A DNA stretch of 64,000 bases from Microcebus murinus (lineage: Eukaryota > Chordata > Mammalia > Primates > Cheirogaleidae). This document shows positions 34,889 through 46,311 of this stretch, in pieces. Below the pieces are notes generated by a model. That model saw only the letters and a program-made list of their open reading frames with translations. It was not told where the DNA came from and did no database searches. Location of the stretch: positions 18,477,537 through 18,541,536 of the forward strand of contig NC_134107.1 in the NCBI RefSeq assembly GCF_040939455.1, written 5' to 3'. Position 1 is the first letter of the stretch; the number at the start of each line of letters is the position of its first letter. Position numbers and translations under genes: made by a program.

Positions 34889-36531
34889 ATGCTTTAGATT
34901 TGCATTTCTCTGATAATTACTGATGTTGAACATGTTTTCATACACCTGTTGGCCATTTGTATGTTTTGTCTGGAGAAAAACTCTATTCAAGTTATTTGCC
35001 CATTTTTAAATCAGATGATGATGATGATGATGATAATTATTGGTATCTAGTTTAAGAGTTTCTCATATATATTTCATATTAATCTGTTATTAGATATATG
35101 GTTTGCAAATATTTTCTCCTATTCTTTAGGTTGCCTTTTCACTTTGCTGATTGTTTTCTTTATTTTGCAGAAGTTTCTTTAGTTTGATGTAGTCCCAGTT
35201 GTCTAATTTTGTTTTTCTTGCTTGGCTTTTGGTGTTATATCCAAGAAGTCATGCCAAGCCCCAGGTCCTGAAGCTTTTTCCTCAGGTTTTCTTCTAGAAT
35301 TGTTTGGGTTTCATTTGTAACCCTTTAATCCATTTCAATTTGGTTTTTCCATATGGTGTAAAGCAAGGGTCCTATTTAATTCATTTTCATATGCATATTC
35401 TGTTTTTCCAGAACTATTTGTTGAAGGAGCTATGTTTTCCCCATTGTATATTCTTGGCACCCTTGTGTGGAAGCTCAGTTGACCATATTTGTGTGGGATT
35501 ATTTCTGGGCTGTCTATTCTGTTCCATTGGTCTGTATGTCTGTTTTTATGCCATTATCTTACCTTTTAATTACTGTAGCTTTGTAATGTATTTGAAACCA
35601 AAAAGTGTGATGACTCCAGCTTTGTTGTTTCTCTCTTTGTTCCTTTGGCTATTTTGAGTCTTTTGTGATTATATATAATTTTTAGGATTGTTTCTCTGTT
35701 TCTGAAAAATCTGAAACAGGGATTTTTCAGGGATTACCTTGAATCTGAAGATTACTTTGGAAGATTTCAATAACTGCAAATCCATACCACACTAAGATAT
35801 CATCACATACCTGTTGAGATGATCATTATAAAAAAAAAAAACAAAAAAGTAAGTGTTAGCAAGATGATGGAGGAATTGTAGCCCTTGAACACTGTTGATG
35901 GGAGTGTTAAACAGTGCTTCCAAAGTGGAAAATAGTATGGATGTTTCTCAAAATGTTGAAAATAGAACTACCATATAATCCAGCATTTCCATGTCTGAGT
36001 ATTTATTCAAAGTAATTGAAATCATGATTTCAAAGAGATATATGTAATCCCATGTTCATTGTAGCATTATTCACAATAAACTAGTTGTGGAAACAATGTA
36101 AATGTCTACTGATAGATTGATGGAAAAAGAAAATGTGGTATATACAGATGAAAGCTTATTCAGTTTTAAAAAGAGAGGAGATTCTGGCATATGTGTCAAT
36201 ATGGTCAAAACTGGAAAACTTTATCTGAAGTGGAATAAACACAGAATAACAAATGCTACATGATTCCACTTATTTGAGGTATCTATAGTGCTCTAAATGC
36301 TTAGAAAATAGAAGGGTGGCTGCCAAGGTCTTGGGAGAGGGGTACTGGGAGTTTATATTCAATAGGTACAAAATCATAGTTATGCAAGGTAAAGAGTTCC
36401 AAAGATCTGCTGCACAACAGTATGTGTATGCTTAACAATACTATAGTTTACATACAAAATTTTGTTGAGAAGGTAGTTCTTATGTTAAATTTCTTCTAAT
36501 AATGAAAAAACACAAAAAATGATGCTTTAGA
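34889..36531 (+). mobile_element. Twin-primed (5'-inverted) L1 with target-site duplication
   Basis: 34899-35765 reads as L1 ORF2 on the minus strand; 35779-36521 reads as the following ORF2 end, 3' UTR and A-rich tail on the plus strand. The outer left end ('agaaatgcaaatc' on the L1 strand) and the start of the plus part ('gcaaatcc') are the same point in L1, which is the signature of twin priming. Target-site duplication atgctttaga is at 34889-34898 and 36522-36531. The matching place in copy B (about 59720-59745) has no L1, so the insertion came after the duplication or was uniquely kept here. A GAT repeat lies inside at 35023-35040. ORF2 is decayed; 35304-35657 is a shadow frame. Confidence 0.8.
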
Positions 36532-36579
36532 AAAGATATATGATTTAACACTAGATAAGAACTCTTAAGATATGAAACA

Positions 36580-36690
36580 TAAACTTATAGCTCTGACACT
36601 GGGTTAGAAATTAATATCTCTGAGGCCCAGTTTTCTCATACTGGCAATATAAGCTATTTTATATTATAATCGATCAGCAAAAAGGGTAAA
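36580..36690 (+). repeat. MIR SINE
   Basis: 'ctctgaggcccagttttctc' and neighbours match MIR. The duplicate lies at about 59800-59890 with 'ccctgaagcccagtttcctc'. Confidence 0.5.
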
Positions 36691-37094
36691 CTATAATAAT
36701 GTAAAATGACAATATATTTATTTCAGAATGTAGTAAATGGATTTACTTAACGTAAATCCAAATTCACTATATTTATATTCTGTTCAAATTACAAAGTGCT
36801 GTGTTAGAAGTGAAAACTAGAAAAAATTTCTACCTTATTGAATGGATTAATGCCCAAAGTAATGAGAAAAGTACAAAAATACCATAAACATGTGGAGGAC
36901 ACATAAAATGTTTAAAATTCAGTAGGACTTCATAAATGAAGAGATTTTATAATTTCAGAATTCTATTCTATATCTTACTCAGATGAAGTGGTAATGAACA
37001 TATATCTCTATCTACATTGTATCTGCCTATATATCTACATATCATGTAGACCAGTAACATGTATATATATATAACATGTGTATATATATAATAC
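36691..37094. other. Gene-free stretch
   Basis: AT-rich, ending in an alternating TA/TG tract at about 37055-37092. Its first part matches copy B at 59.9-60.05 kb. Confidence 0.4.
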
Positions 37095-37399
37095 AGTACT
37101 CTGCCCTTATCCACAGTTTTGATCTCTGAGCTTTTATTTTCCCCTGGTCAACTATAGTGTGAAAATATTAAGTGCAAAATTCCAGGAAAAACATTCATAA
37201 GTTCTAGATTGTGTGCTGTTCTGAGCTGCATGATGAAATTTCTGTCCCTCTCAGATGTAAATCATCCCTTTTTCCTGCTTATCCACACTGTGTACTCTAC
37301 CCGTCCATTCCTCACTTGGTAGCCATCCTAGTTAACAGATCCACTGCTGTGGCATCACAGTGCTTATGTTCAAGTAACCCTTAGTGTATTAAGTTATTA

Positions 37400-38182
37400 A
37401 ATATGAAATGTCCAATTTCTTTAAGTACTAGATCTGACAGTTGATATCACAAACATTCACTTTGACACTTCTTGTTTTATTTTTATTGTGAAGCTACATC
37501 TTCATTCTTTCAAACACATGTTTTGGCTTGTGATTATCTTTCAAATATTATTTAGAGCAATTTTTGTGAAACCATGGGCAAGTCAAAAATTCATGTTGTT
37601 TTCGAATATCAGTTCTGTCATGGAACTAATGCACCACAGACAGCTCAAAATATTAACGGAGTGTTTGGGAATGTTGTGGCTAATGAACACACAATACATC
37701 AATGGTTTGAAAAGTTCCATTCTGGTGATTTTAATCTGGAAAATGTGCCACACAGGCACACTGAGACCGAGGTGGATAATGAGGAGCTGTAGTGAAAGTG
37801 AATCCATTTCACCCTACATATGAATTAGTAGCAAGGTTTGACCTTACTATTATAATAATACTGGACCATTTGAAACAAATCAGCAAGGTAAAGGAGCTGG
37901 ATAGATGGGTACCGCCATAAATTAAAGGAGCCAAAAGAGAAATTGTGTTGAAGCTTGGTTTTCTTTGCAGTCACAAAATAAAGGCAAACCATTTCTATGT
38001 ATTGTTACTTGTGAAGAAAAATGGAAGCCACCCTCCAGGCTTCTTCCCTGCTAGCATAAATAAGCTACTTTTAAGATGACAAAAATGTGTCAATAGTTTA
38101 GGCACATACTTTGATTAATTGTATTGCTTGTTTGAAATATAAGAAACTGTACTTTTGATTCAAAATAGGACATTTCATTTTA
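37400..38182 (+). mobile_element. Mariner transposon, internally deleted
   Basis: It is inserted inside the MER2-like element. The ends are imperfect inverted repeats: 'atatgaaatgtccaattt' at 37401-37418 and its mirror 'aaaataggacatttcattt' at 38162-38180. It is about 0.78 kb, against roughly 1.3 kb for a complete mariner. Confidence 0.7.
37574..38060 (+). pseudogene. Mariner transposase remnant (DNA-binding part)
   Basis: An open frame of 72 codons (37574-37792) encodes the start of a mariner-family transposase: the paired-like helix-turn-helix with NINGVFGNVVANEHTIHQWF (residues 26-45), then FHSGDFNLENVP and EVDNEEL. After the stop at 37790 the reading continues in another frame with transposase-like residues (ARFDLT, ILDHLKQISKVKELDRWVP), then soon decays. 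The catalytic DDD core is missing, so it cannot transpose. Resembles the SETMAR/Hsmar class of mariners, but nothing suggests it has become a host gene. Confidence 0.75.
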
Positions 38183-38350
38183 GTGATCTAATATTTACTC
38201 ATGGCCTCAATGTGCAAAAGTAGTGATGCTGGCATATTGTTATAATTGTTTTATTTTATTATCAGTGATTATAGTTAACCACTTACTGTGCCTAATTTAT
38301 AAATTTAATTTTATCATAGGTGTGTATGTATAGGAAAAACCAGTATATAC

Positions 38351-38550
38351 AGGCATGCCTCTGAGATATTGCAGGTTCTGCTCCAGATCACAGTAATAAA
38401 GGCAATATAGCAATAAAACATGTCATGAAAAATTTTGGTTACTGGTGCATATAAAAATTATATTCACACCATACTGTAGTCCCCTTAATAGTGCAATAGC
38501 ATTATTTCTTTAAAAGATAATGCCAATACCTTAATTAAAAAATATGTTAC
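38351..38550 (+). mobile_element. Tigger1-like element, 5' end
   Basis: It starts 'caggcatgcctctgagatat' next to TATA, which is the terminus of Tigger1, and follows 'gtgcatataaaaattatatt' and 'gtgcaatagcattatttctt'. Only the first 200 bases are seen; the other end is not found. Confidence 0.6.
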
Positions 38551-39270
38551 TGGTTGACATCAGCAAGATAGCTGCCTGGCACCTTGTCTCCCTAAGAAGG
38601 AAGGACCAAGATGTGATTTGGGAGACCAAAATAGATGCCTCTGTATCAACTAGGATAAACGCTAAGGTTAAGGAAACAAAGTATCTGTGAGTTGATATGT
38701 TGTCACTATGACACATTTCTAAATTCCCAGGACTATAAGAAAAACCACACAAATGATAAACTCCTTAACAATAGGAGCTACCAGACATATTTAGAACCTG
38801 GGGGACTACAACTCTGATTGCACAGAGGATGGTCCTTGCAAACATTCTTTGCTGATTAGCTGTTATATACCTTAAGCCAGTTTCAGCCAGCTTACAGTGT
38901 CTGCACACAAAGTTCTATAGTTCACCTTTTGTGATAGAGTCAAATTCCACCTTGGTTCAATGCTGAAACCTCACCACAAAGTGAACACAGAATGTTTGCT
39001 ACACATGTGGTCACCCATTGCACATGTATAGGCTCACTTCATGCATGGGTACAGATTTTCTCCCAAATACGCTGAATATGTATGATATCAGCCCTGGGAG
39101 GCATAAAACACAACCTGCCCTTCTCTTTGACAAGAGAGCACCTTCAGTCCACACTGGAGACTTTCTCTTCCTGGCTTGCAAACCATTACCTCCAATAAAG
39201 CTCCTCTTTCTGCTACTCAGCCATCCCACTAGTCTTTGGAACACAAAGGCAAAGAATAAACAAGTAAGAT
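38551..39270. mobile_element. Composite old repeat block, LTR-like
   Basis: The start 'gacatcagcaagatagctg' resembles the 5' end of an old L1. 38850-39265 looks like an LTR, with 'aataaagctcctctttctgc' (39195-39214) as polyadenylation region. The pieces cannot be separated with confidence and no gene is present. Confidence 0.35.
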
Positions 39271-40010
39271 TTGACTGGAAGTGAGTGCACTGGAGTGTAG
39301 CAGGGGTGTGAGACACACCTGTGGTGACTGGAAGTCCGGGAGGGCAGAATGGTACCAGGGATGTGCAGCCTTGTCTCCCCCCACAGATTGGTTCATCCCA
39401 GAGACAGGAGGGACTCCAGACTGCCGGGGGATGGGGAGTAAACAGAAGACCTCCACCAGCCACCATTACCATGACTGTAAACACCTACAGTCCTCACAAC
39501 AGGAGAAGCTCACAGTCCTCACAAGCCCTGAGCCTAGTTTGGAGATTTGCTGAGAACTCATGCAGCTGCACTGGCTCAAATTAGGAGCATAAGTTGCAGG
39601 CTTCCTACCCACCATTAACACCTTGCGAGCCAGGCTGCTGTAGCACAGCACCATCTTGAGACCAGAGCCACCTCTGGAGTTCATCCTCCTCTGGGAGCCA
39701 ATAGCCACCGCACTTCTTCAGAACTGTGGCTCCATCTTCATTATGCCAAGCACAGGGGTGGCTGAATGTCACAACACCAGCAGGGTAGAGATTGGGCCCA
39801 GGATTGGCTGTGACCCTAGTTCTGCACAGCAGAGTCCAGCCACTGCACTTCCAGCCTAAGGAAGAGTCTACTAGTCCTGCACAGGACAAATTCACCCTTG
39901 AACTAGCCAAACTACCACAACCCCTATTCCAAGTGAGAGAGGCCTCTGAACCTCTGAGCAACTGATAACACCCTGGAGCCAGCAGAGTGACTATGTGCTC
40001 CTGATCAGGA
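39271..40010. other. GC-rich gene-free stretch
   Basis: GC-rich for this region, probably old L1 5' UTR-like or other repeat DNA. Several short frames on both strands (such as 39011-39484 minus and 39605-39961 minus) have no family resemblance and are not called. Confidence 0.35.
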
Positions 40011-40389
40011 CCTCAGAAAATGCCCCACAGCACTGCTGCCCCCCACAGACATGCCTTTGGCCTGCCCAACAGCCCTGCACCCCCAATAAGGGCTGAGAAA
40101 TAGTCCTGCAGGCCACGTCTGCTCAGCATCTGCCCAGATAAGCTGAGCAGCCAGGAGCTCATGTCCTGGACTTGATAAAGAGCCCTGCAGGTTGCTTCCA
40201 GAGGGCATGTCCCTGAGCCGGCTGAGCAGCCCTACACCCACATCCCCAGCCTGAGAAATAGCTCTGTGGGCCACCTCTGGCAGGCATTCCCCTAGACCAA
40301 CTGACCAGCCATGTGTCCATACGCTGGGCCTACAAAACAGCCCCATAATCCATACCCTGCAGATATGCCTCCAGCTCAGGGGAGCAGTA
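40011..40389 (+). repeat. 79-bp minisatellite, about five units
   Basis: Diverged tandem units start at about 40011, 40092, 40171, 40250 and 40329. Each begins like 'cctgagaaatagctctg' and contains 'ctgagcagcc' near its middle. Spacing is 79-81 bases. A partial unit may precede at 39952. The frame at 40005-40409 (minus) arises from this repeat and is not a gene. Confidence 0.75.
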
Positions 40390-40440
40390 CTGGCCGCAGT
40401 TTTGGACACCCACTGGGGGTCTTGGAAAGTATTCCTTGTT

Positions 40441-42430
40441 GATCAAGGGGAATTTCTGTATTATGTGTGTGTGTGTATCTATATGTGTGTGTGTAGAATC
40501 TAAATAGAGAAATTTACATTGGTAGACTAAAGAGACCCAACAAAATTTTTACTTTGCTTTAGTTCTTCAGATACTCCAGAAGGGCAGATGAGTTGAAACC
40601 AACAGATCTAGTGAACAATTATTTCTCATTTTGCAGATAAGCATTTTGAGTGTAGTATCACAAAATCATTTTCATAATCATTGATGCATTTACATATTTA
40701 CAATTAATTTTGAAGGCATATATGTTGGGTAGAAACAGAAAACTTATTTCAGAGGTTATAAACCCCATGAAGAGAGGCAAAGCCAAAGAAAGAGATAAAA
40801 TATGATATTGCTGGGCTTAGCCATAGTTTAAAGAGGATGTAGCCTGTAACTCTACGATGAGGGGCATCAGAGCCACTGTGTGAATGAAGTGATGTAAAGT
40901 GACACTGAGAATTCTTTCAGCAACTCACTTTCAAAGATGGGCAGACAACAAAGATTAACCTCTCCTGTGTCAGCAATTGACTGTGTAAGTGTGAGTCTGT
41001 TGCTGAACAACTTCACTCCGTTTAATTGACTGAGTGGTCTATTTTTTACCAATACCTCACTCTCTTGATTATTTTAACTTTAAGGTAAATCCTGAAATCA
41101 GATGATGTGAATATGCCAAATTTATTCTTCTTTTTCAAAATTGTTTTATTCTCTTAGTTTCTTTGCTGTTTTATATAAATCATAAACTTCTCAATTTATA
41201 CAAAAAATGTGTTTAATTTTAATTGGCATCTAATTTAATCTATAGGTTGGTTTAGTATTTCAGTTAATTAATAAATTGATAGTTAGCTTTGTTCCTTGTC
41301 TTTTTTTGTTACATTCATATTCCATAACCAATATTCCCTATCTACTAACTTACATTCTGTGGGTGTGGAGCCAAGGTGTCCATGTATTTTCCATAATTTT
41401 TCGAAGATTTTCTTATGTACATAGCCAAGTAATAGTCTATATGTGTACAGAGTCCCCAAGACAAGACCCTATACTACTCAAAAAGTTTGAACTTTGTCCC
41501 TGCAAGAGCCCTAATATTCTAATTTTTAACTACATAAAATACTACTATCTGTGTACTTCCCCATCTCTCCTTCCTATTCATGTATTTATATCTTATCTCC
41601 TCTATTAAACTTTCAATAAGCTTAAATATAGTCCTCATATCACTTAGAAGTGTAGCACTTTAAAGTTCAACAAGCACATTTCATTGAAGATTATAAATTT
41701 TGTAATAAGTAAAATTTTCATATTATTATATTAAGTATATGTTTATAGAATTTCTAGAGAATTCACAAGTTATATTCCCAGGAAGAGAAAACTTGATTTC
41801 AGAGGATTTGTCATCCTAATGTTACATAGCTACTTAGCATCAGAGCTAGGGCTGTGTCCTGTATCATTAGATTTCTTTTCCACTGAGGGATATATATATT
41901 TTTTTAATCAGAGGGCAAATTTCCTTCGTGTAATCATTTTCATCATATAGTTCATTACTCCAGAACATTCACTTGGTTACTATTTAAAAAAAAAAAAAAA
42001 AACTTGATTTTGTCCCAGAAAAAGTTTTAGTGTGTTTCCTCTTTGTGGTATCCCTGTGGATTTGAAGAGCTTGAGAAGCTAATATAAGAATCCAAATGCA
42101 TAGTATTTATTATGTACCTAACTGAGTGAGCAGTTTATTTGCACAGGTAAGAGGAAAGGCTTGCCATCATTTACAAAATATTATGGAAGCCATATTAAAC
42201 TTGAAAATATATGCCTTTATATTTAAATATAAGAAAGGATTTTACTAAACTCAAAAGTTGTATTGCAAATAAAATCACATGCTCCCCAGAAAACATAACA
42301 GGGAAAATAGGAAGAATTTCCTATGTATCTTGGTCAATAGAGCTGTAATTTAGAAACGTGTCTGACTTTTCTTGACGAAGAGTAACAATCAGAAGAGGAA
42401 CACTGGAATTAAAAGAATATGTTTAACGCT
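40441..42430. other. Gene-free part of copy A
   Basis: 41370-42170 matches copy B at 62.9-63.75 kb. 41790-41880 ('tagctacttagcatcagagc') looks MIR-like. There is an A-rich tract at 41985-42002. Confidence 0.4.
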
Positions 42431-42439
42431 TGAAGCTCT

Positions 42440-42566
42440 GGCAGAGCGGGGTGGGGAGAGGGGGCAGGGGTAAGATATGTAACCCTAACAATATTTGTAC
42501 CCACGGAATTTGAGAAAAATAAATAAATTATATATATATATATATACACACATATATATATGAATA
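42440..42566 (+). mobile_element. L1 3'-end snippet plus AT/CA tract
   Basis: A G-rich part at 42450-42470, 'aaccctaacaatatttgtac' and 'aaataaataaatt' match the tail of the strepsirrhine-type L1 3' UTR. A TA/CA simple repeat follows at 42529-42565. Confidence 0.5.
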
Positions 42567-42879
42567 TGTTTAAACATTGGAAAAATTATTAGATGGAGAG
42601 AAAACTAACTTTCAACGAGTCATTAGATATATTTCACTTTGGGTCCAATTTTTTCATTTTGTTTTCTGCTGGAGGATTATAAATTTTAAATTTGTTTTAT
42701 GAGTTAGGTAACTGATTTATAAGCAACTTCAGTTGTTAGACTTTTAACATTTGATATGTTAAGTTTAATATCTTTAAATAATTTAGCTACACAATGATGC
42801 TATGTTATATAGTTTCTAGGGAATAACTTTTCCAGAATTATAACATATCATAATAAGGTTGTCTTAGGGTCAAATAGAA

Positions 42880-43090
42880 ATAGCATGGAGTCTGGAGTAA
42901 AAGAAAACTAGCTTTGAATCCTGACTCTCCCAGTAACTTTGTGACTTTGGGTGAAGTTATATATCTGAGTCTCAGTTGTCTTAAGAATAAAAGGTATTGA
43001 ATCTTTTTTTGCAAGTTGTTATGTAGGTTAAATAAATTAATGTACATAAACTTTCTAAGCCACTGTAGGGGCTTAATAACATGTGATAGC
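42880..43090 (+). repeat. MIR SINE
   Basis: A near-complete MIR: 'ctttgaatcctgactctccc', 'agtaactttgtgactttggg', 'gagtctcagttgtcttaag', 'taggggcttaataaca'. Confidence 0.7.
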
Positions 43091-43685
43091 TGCTGTTACA
43101 ACTTTCCCTCTTCATGAGCTTAGTGTTTGCAATATTGTTGTCCTGGACATTTGATACTGTATGATTTTAGCCATGAGAGTTGAGGAACTGATTTTTATTT
43201 TAGTTTTATGGACTGATTATACTCCAGTTAAAATTTCAGTATGTATGCTTTTGTATTGTTAGCCTATAACTCTTATATGAAATCAGCTAGACATAAACCC
43301 AGCCTTTCTAATATTCTTAAATATTCATTAACAGAAATACCTGTTTGAAGCACAGCTTGGATGAAGTGGCTAAACTTTATACTTTTTCTCTATCATGTCT
43401 TCACTTTCCATCGTAGAGTCGATAAATGCTCTAATGGGACATGGTTTGGAACAAAATATACCTCATTGATAAACCACCTTCTTGTTCTACAGTCAAGATC
43501 AGAGACATTAAGGTTTACTAAAAAGTTATATTGATAAGAGTAAGAGGGAAATTTAAATAAACATACTATTATTTTACTGGCATACCCACAGGCAAAATAC
43601 AGTGGCAGGAATAGAAATCTAAATTTCTTATACAAGAGAATACTAACAGTCACTGGATTTAATCTTAATAAAAGAGTATTTTGGT

Positions 43686-43688
43686 ACA

Positions 43689-43723
<35 letters not shown>

Positions 43724-43733
43724 TCCCACACAT
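43686..43733 (+). repeat. CA microsatellite
   Basis: Run of about 20 CA units with two interruptions. It makes part of a spurious open frame (43393-43770, minus), whose Cys-Val run is only the repeat. 43091-43685 and 43734-45840 hold no gene I recognise. Confidence 0.9.
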
Positions 43734-45844
43734 TTGAGGCTGTCAGGAAAGTATCCAGGCATGTAACCATGTAACCATACTTTCTGGATAGTCCTCATAA
43801 TATAGATATGTGCGTGTGTGTGTGTATAAATATAGTAACATACAGCAAATATATTAAAACTTTAAAAAAATGAAATATCTTCTGGTTTAGAGCTTATTAG
43901 TTGCTTAATGTTTTATTGAAGCATTGATTTTATAAATCCCTATTTATTTTTTATATAAATAAAAGTTGGAAGTCACATTTCATATGCATGCATACTTCAC
44001 ATCTAATAAAAATATAATTTACCAAAATGTATTTTAATGTATCTCATTAAAAGGCACTTTGCAATCACCCATGTTCATGTAGTTGAACAAGTTATGTGTG
44101 AAAATTTTGGTCAATCTTGGTTATTGTTTGGTTTGGAAGGAGAAGCTCACACTATCACTGGGAACCAAATATGAATAGGATTTTACAGTCCAAATAAAAT
44201 TCTTAACCTTCCACAATTTCCTTGCTTCAGATAGCTATGGAAACAAAGGTTAAAACTAGACTGTAGCTGACATTTCTCATGTATATGGCAGGCGGCATGT
44301 ATTTTCTAATGGATTCCTTTAATAGACTATTAGCACATTAAAAAAATTATTTGCATATTTATTTCCTTTCATCTTACTTCTATCTGCCTCATTCCTGTTT
44401 GGCCTTGAATCTCTTCAGTAAACATTTGGTATATATTCCTTTGATTCTTTTAAGACAGAGAGAAAGAGAGACTTACTGTGCAACAAGAGGGGAAAGTATG
44501 AGAAAATGAAAAAGAATGGTAATTTTTAAAACAGAAATATATTTCTTGTGATGATCCAAAATATATGAATACATATTTACACTACTTATTGATGACTTTA
44601 TAAGCTATTTTATTAATATAACAACTCAAGCAAAATCACTCATTAATATAAGGTATATCTAAGTGTGTATTTGTGTGCTATGTTCTAATTTGTAATATAT
44701 AAGTTGTCTGGATTCACACATGCTGAAACTTAAGTGGATTATCTTTTTTTATACTAGAATTTTCTGAGAATAAAATGAGGATTTTTGTTTCATTCTGTAG
44801 CCCATTTATGAAGCTATATACTTTATATATTAGAAAAAATCTTCCTCTAGGATCTGTGAGAACATTTATGAAAGAAAATAGACACATAGCTTTCTTCTCT
44901 TTCTAAAAGTTTTAATCTTACTTGTTTATTCTCTTCTTGATGTATGGTCATCTCAATATGGCAAAACATTAGTATGTGTTACATCATTAATATAAATCAT
45001 TTGTAAATTACTGAATTCAGCCTGGACTTACATAACCCAGAGTTTTTATTCTTTTTAAAACCATTTGGTCTATGTTATGCTGAAAGAAAAACAAAGTCTT
45101 TGTGCTGAAATCTTCCCCTCAAATTTAGTGCATTCAGTACTGAATTATGTTTTCATAAATGAGGCTTTCAGTATGGATACAGGTCCTTCTCTAACTTTAT
45201 TTTGTTTTCATGATTTATTTATTTTTGATTGTGTAATATTCTTTCTTTATACTCATTAATGAGAAACAGAATGACAACATTAAGAAAAAATGTGTTCAAA
45301 AGTCAAATACTACTTTGTGACAAATATAGTGATTTTATTCTTTTAGCAATAAATTTTATAAAGAAATGTATTAGTTATTGTTGGTGCCATTTTGCCATTT
45401 ATTTCATAGTTATTTTAGAAACTTGAAAAGCAAATATAGTATACCAAAAGAATAGCCATGATTTATTGTTAACAGAAATTTGTCTTAAGATACAGCCAAG
45501 GATTTTGCAAGAATAAAAAGTGCATGAATTGAGATACATCTCATATTGTTATTAAGTTAAAATTTGAAAAACAGTTATGGTAAATAAATTACAGAGTCTA
45601 ACATCTTGAAATCAGGTGATATGTATTTCAGGGGTAAAATAAAACAAAACAAAACAAAAAAACAGGATACTTGCTAGAATAAAGGAGATAAAATGATTTT
45701 GTTTAGAAAAGCTGCCCCAAGCAAAAAGTTGAAATATAAGTCTAACCTATACCAATTTTACTCTCGTGAAAAAATTTTAAATTAAATAAATTTAAAATTG
45801 TTTTCCTCATTTAATTTTAAGTGTGGTTTCTTCAATTTTAAAAA

Positions 45845-45920
45845 TAGGGGGACAGGGGTAATATTTGTAACCATAACAATATTTGTACTACCATAATATG
45901 ATGAAATAAAAAGAAGAAAA
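45845..45920 (+). mobile_element. L1 3'-end snippet
   Basis: 'gggggacaggggtaatattt', 'aacaatatttgtactaccat' and 'gatgaaataaaaagaag' are the last bases and tail of the strepsirrhine-type L1. A short GA tract follows. Confidence 0.55.
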
Positions 45921-46311
45921 AAAGAGAGAGAGAGAAAGAAAATATTGTGAATATTAAGGAGAGACAATGTATGCACTTTGTAGCAAATCTTGGACTAATA
46001 ATCAGTTGTGTGCTTTCCACTATAACATCTTTAAATTTAAATATTTCTATATTCATTAATCCTTTTGAGTTTTAAGATGATGTCATATGAGAACAAGTGG
46101 TAGAAAATACAATTGAAGCTTAAATGGAAAACAAAACCACTTTAATTGGAAGGTTTTTTAACATGACAAATTTAGCCAATAAATGAATAAAGTCATTTTT
46201 TCCTTTTCCTTTCCAGTAAAATTCATCCACTTGAGCCCAACTTCTTCATCCCTGCCTATCCTATTACTAACAAGGAAATAGTTATGCATTAAGAAATGAA
46301 CAAGGATAAAA

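Larger units (their letters stand above)
37095..40440 (+). mobile_element. Tigger-type DNA transposon (MER2-like), interrupted
   Basis: The left part (37095-37399) starts 'cagtactctgcccttatcca' and follows a MER2/Tigger sequence. It resumes at 38183-38350 ('caaaagtagtgatgctggc') and again at about 40387-40440 ('ccactgggggtcttgg', 'gatcaaggggaatttctg', the mirror of its left end). The gaps are filled by a mariner (37400-38182) and by a block starting with another Tigger (38351-40386). It is a decayed non-coding element. Confidence 0.7.
30500..42560. repeat. Segmental duplication, copy A
   Basis: Non-coding and coding sequence here matches 51.1-64.0 kb in the same order and orientation, about 21 kb away. 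Anchor pairs: 30650-30690 with 51210-51265; OR5T 31837-32784 with 52807-53739; 33440-33470 with 58185-58215; 34800-34880 with 59640-59720; 36570-36680 with 59795-59890; 41800-41880 with 63360-63450; 42010-42170 with 63600-63750. Identity looks like roughly 75-80 % by eye outside the gene. Each copy has its own later insertions. Confidence 0.8.

Noticed and set aside
37574..37792. Mariner-derived open frame as a domesticated host gene
   Set aside because: It is only 72 codons, lacks the catalytic part, stops early and sits in a decayed element inside another transposon.
39011..40409. A cluster of frames of 75-157 codons in a GC-rich patch
   Set aside because: They occur on both strands over repeat DNA and a minisatellite, without family resemblance.
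43393..43770. Cys/Val-repeat protein
   Set aside because: The repeat is a translated CA microsatellite.
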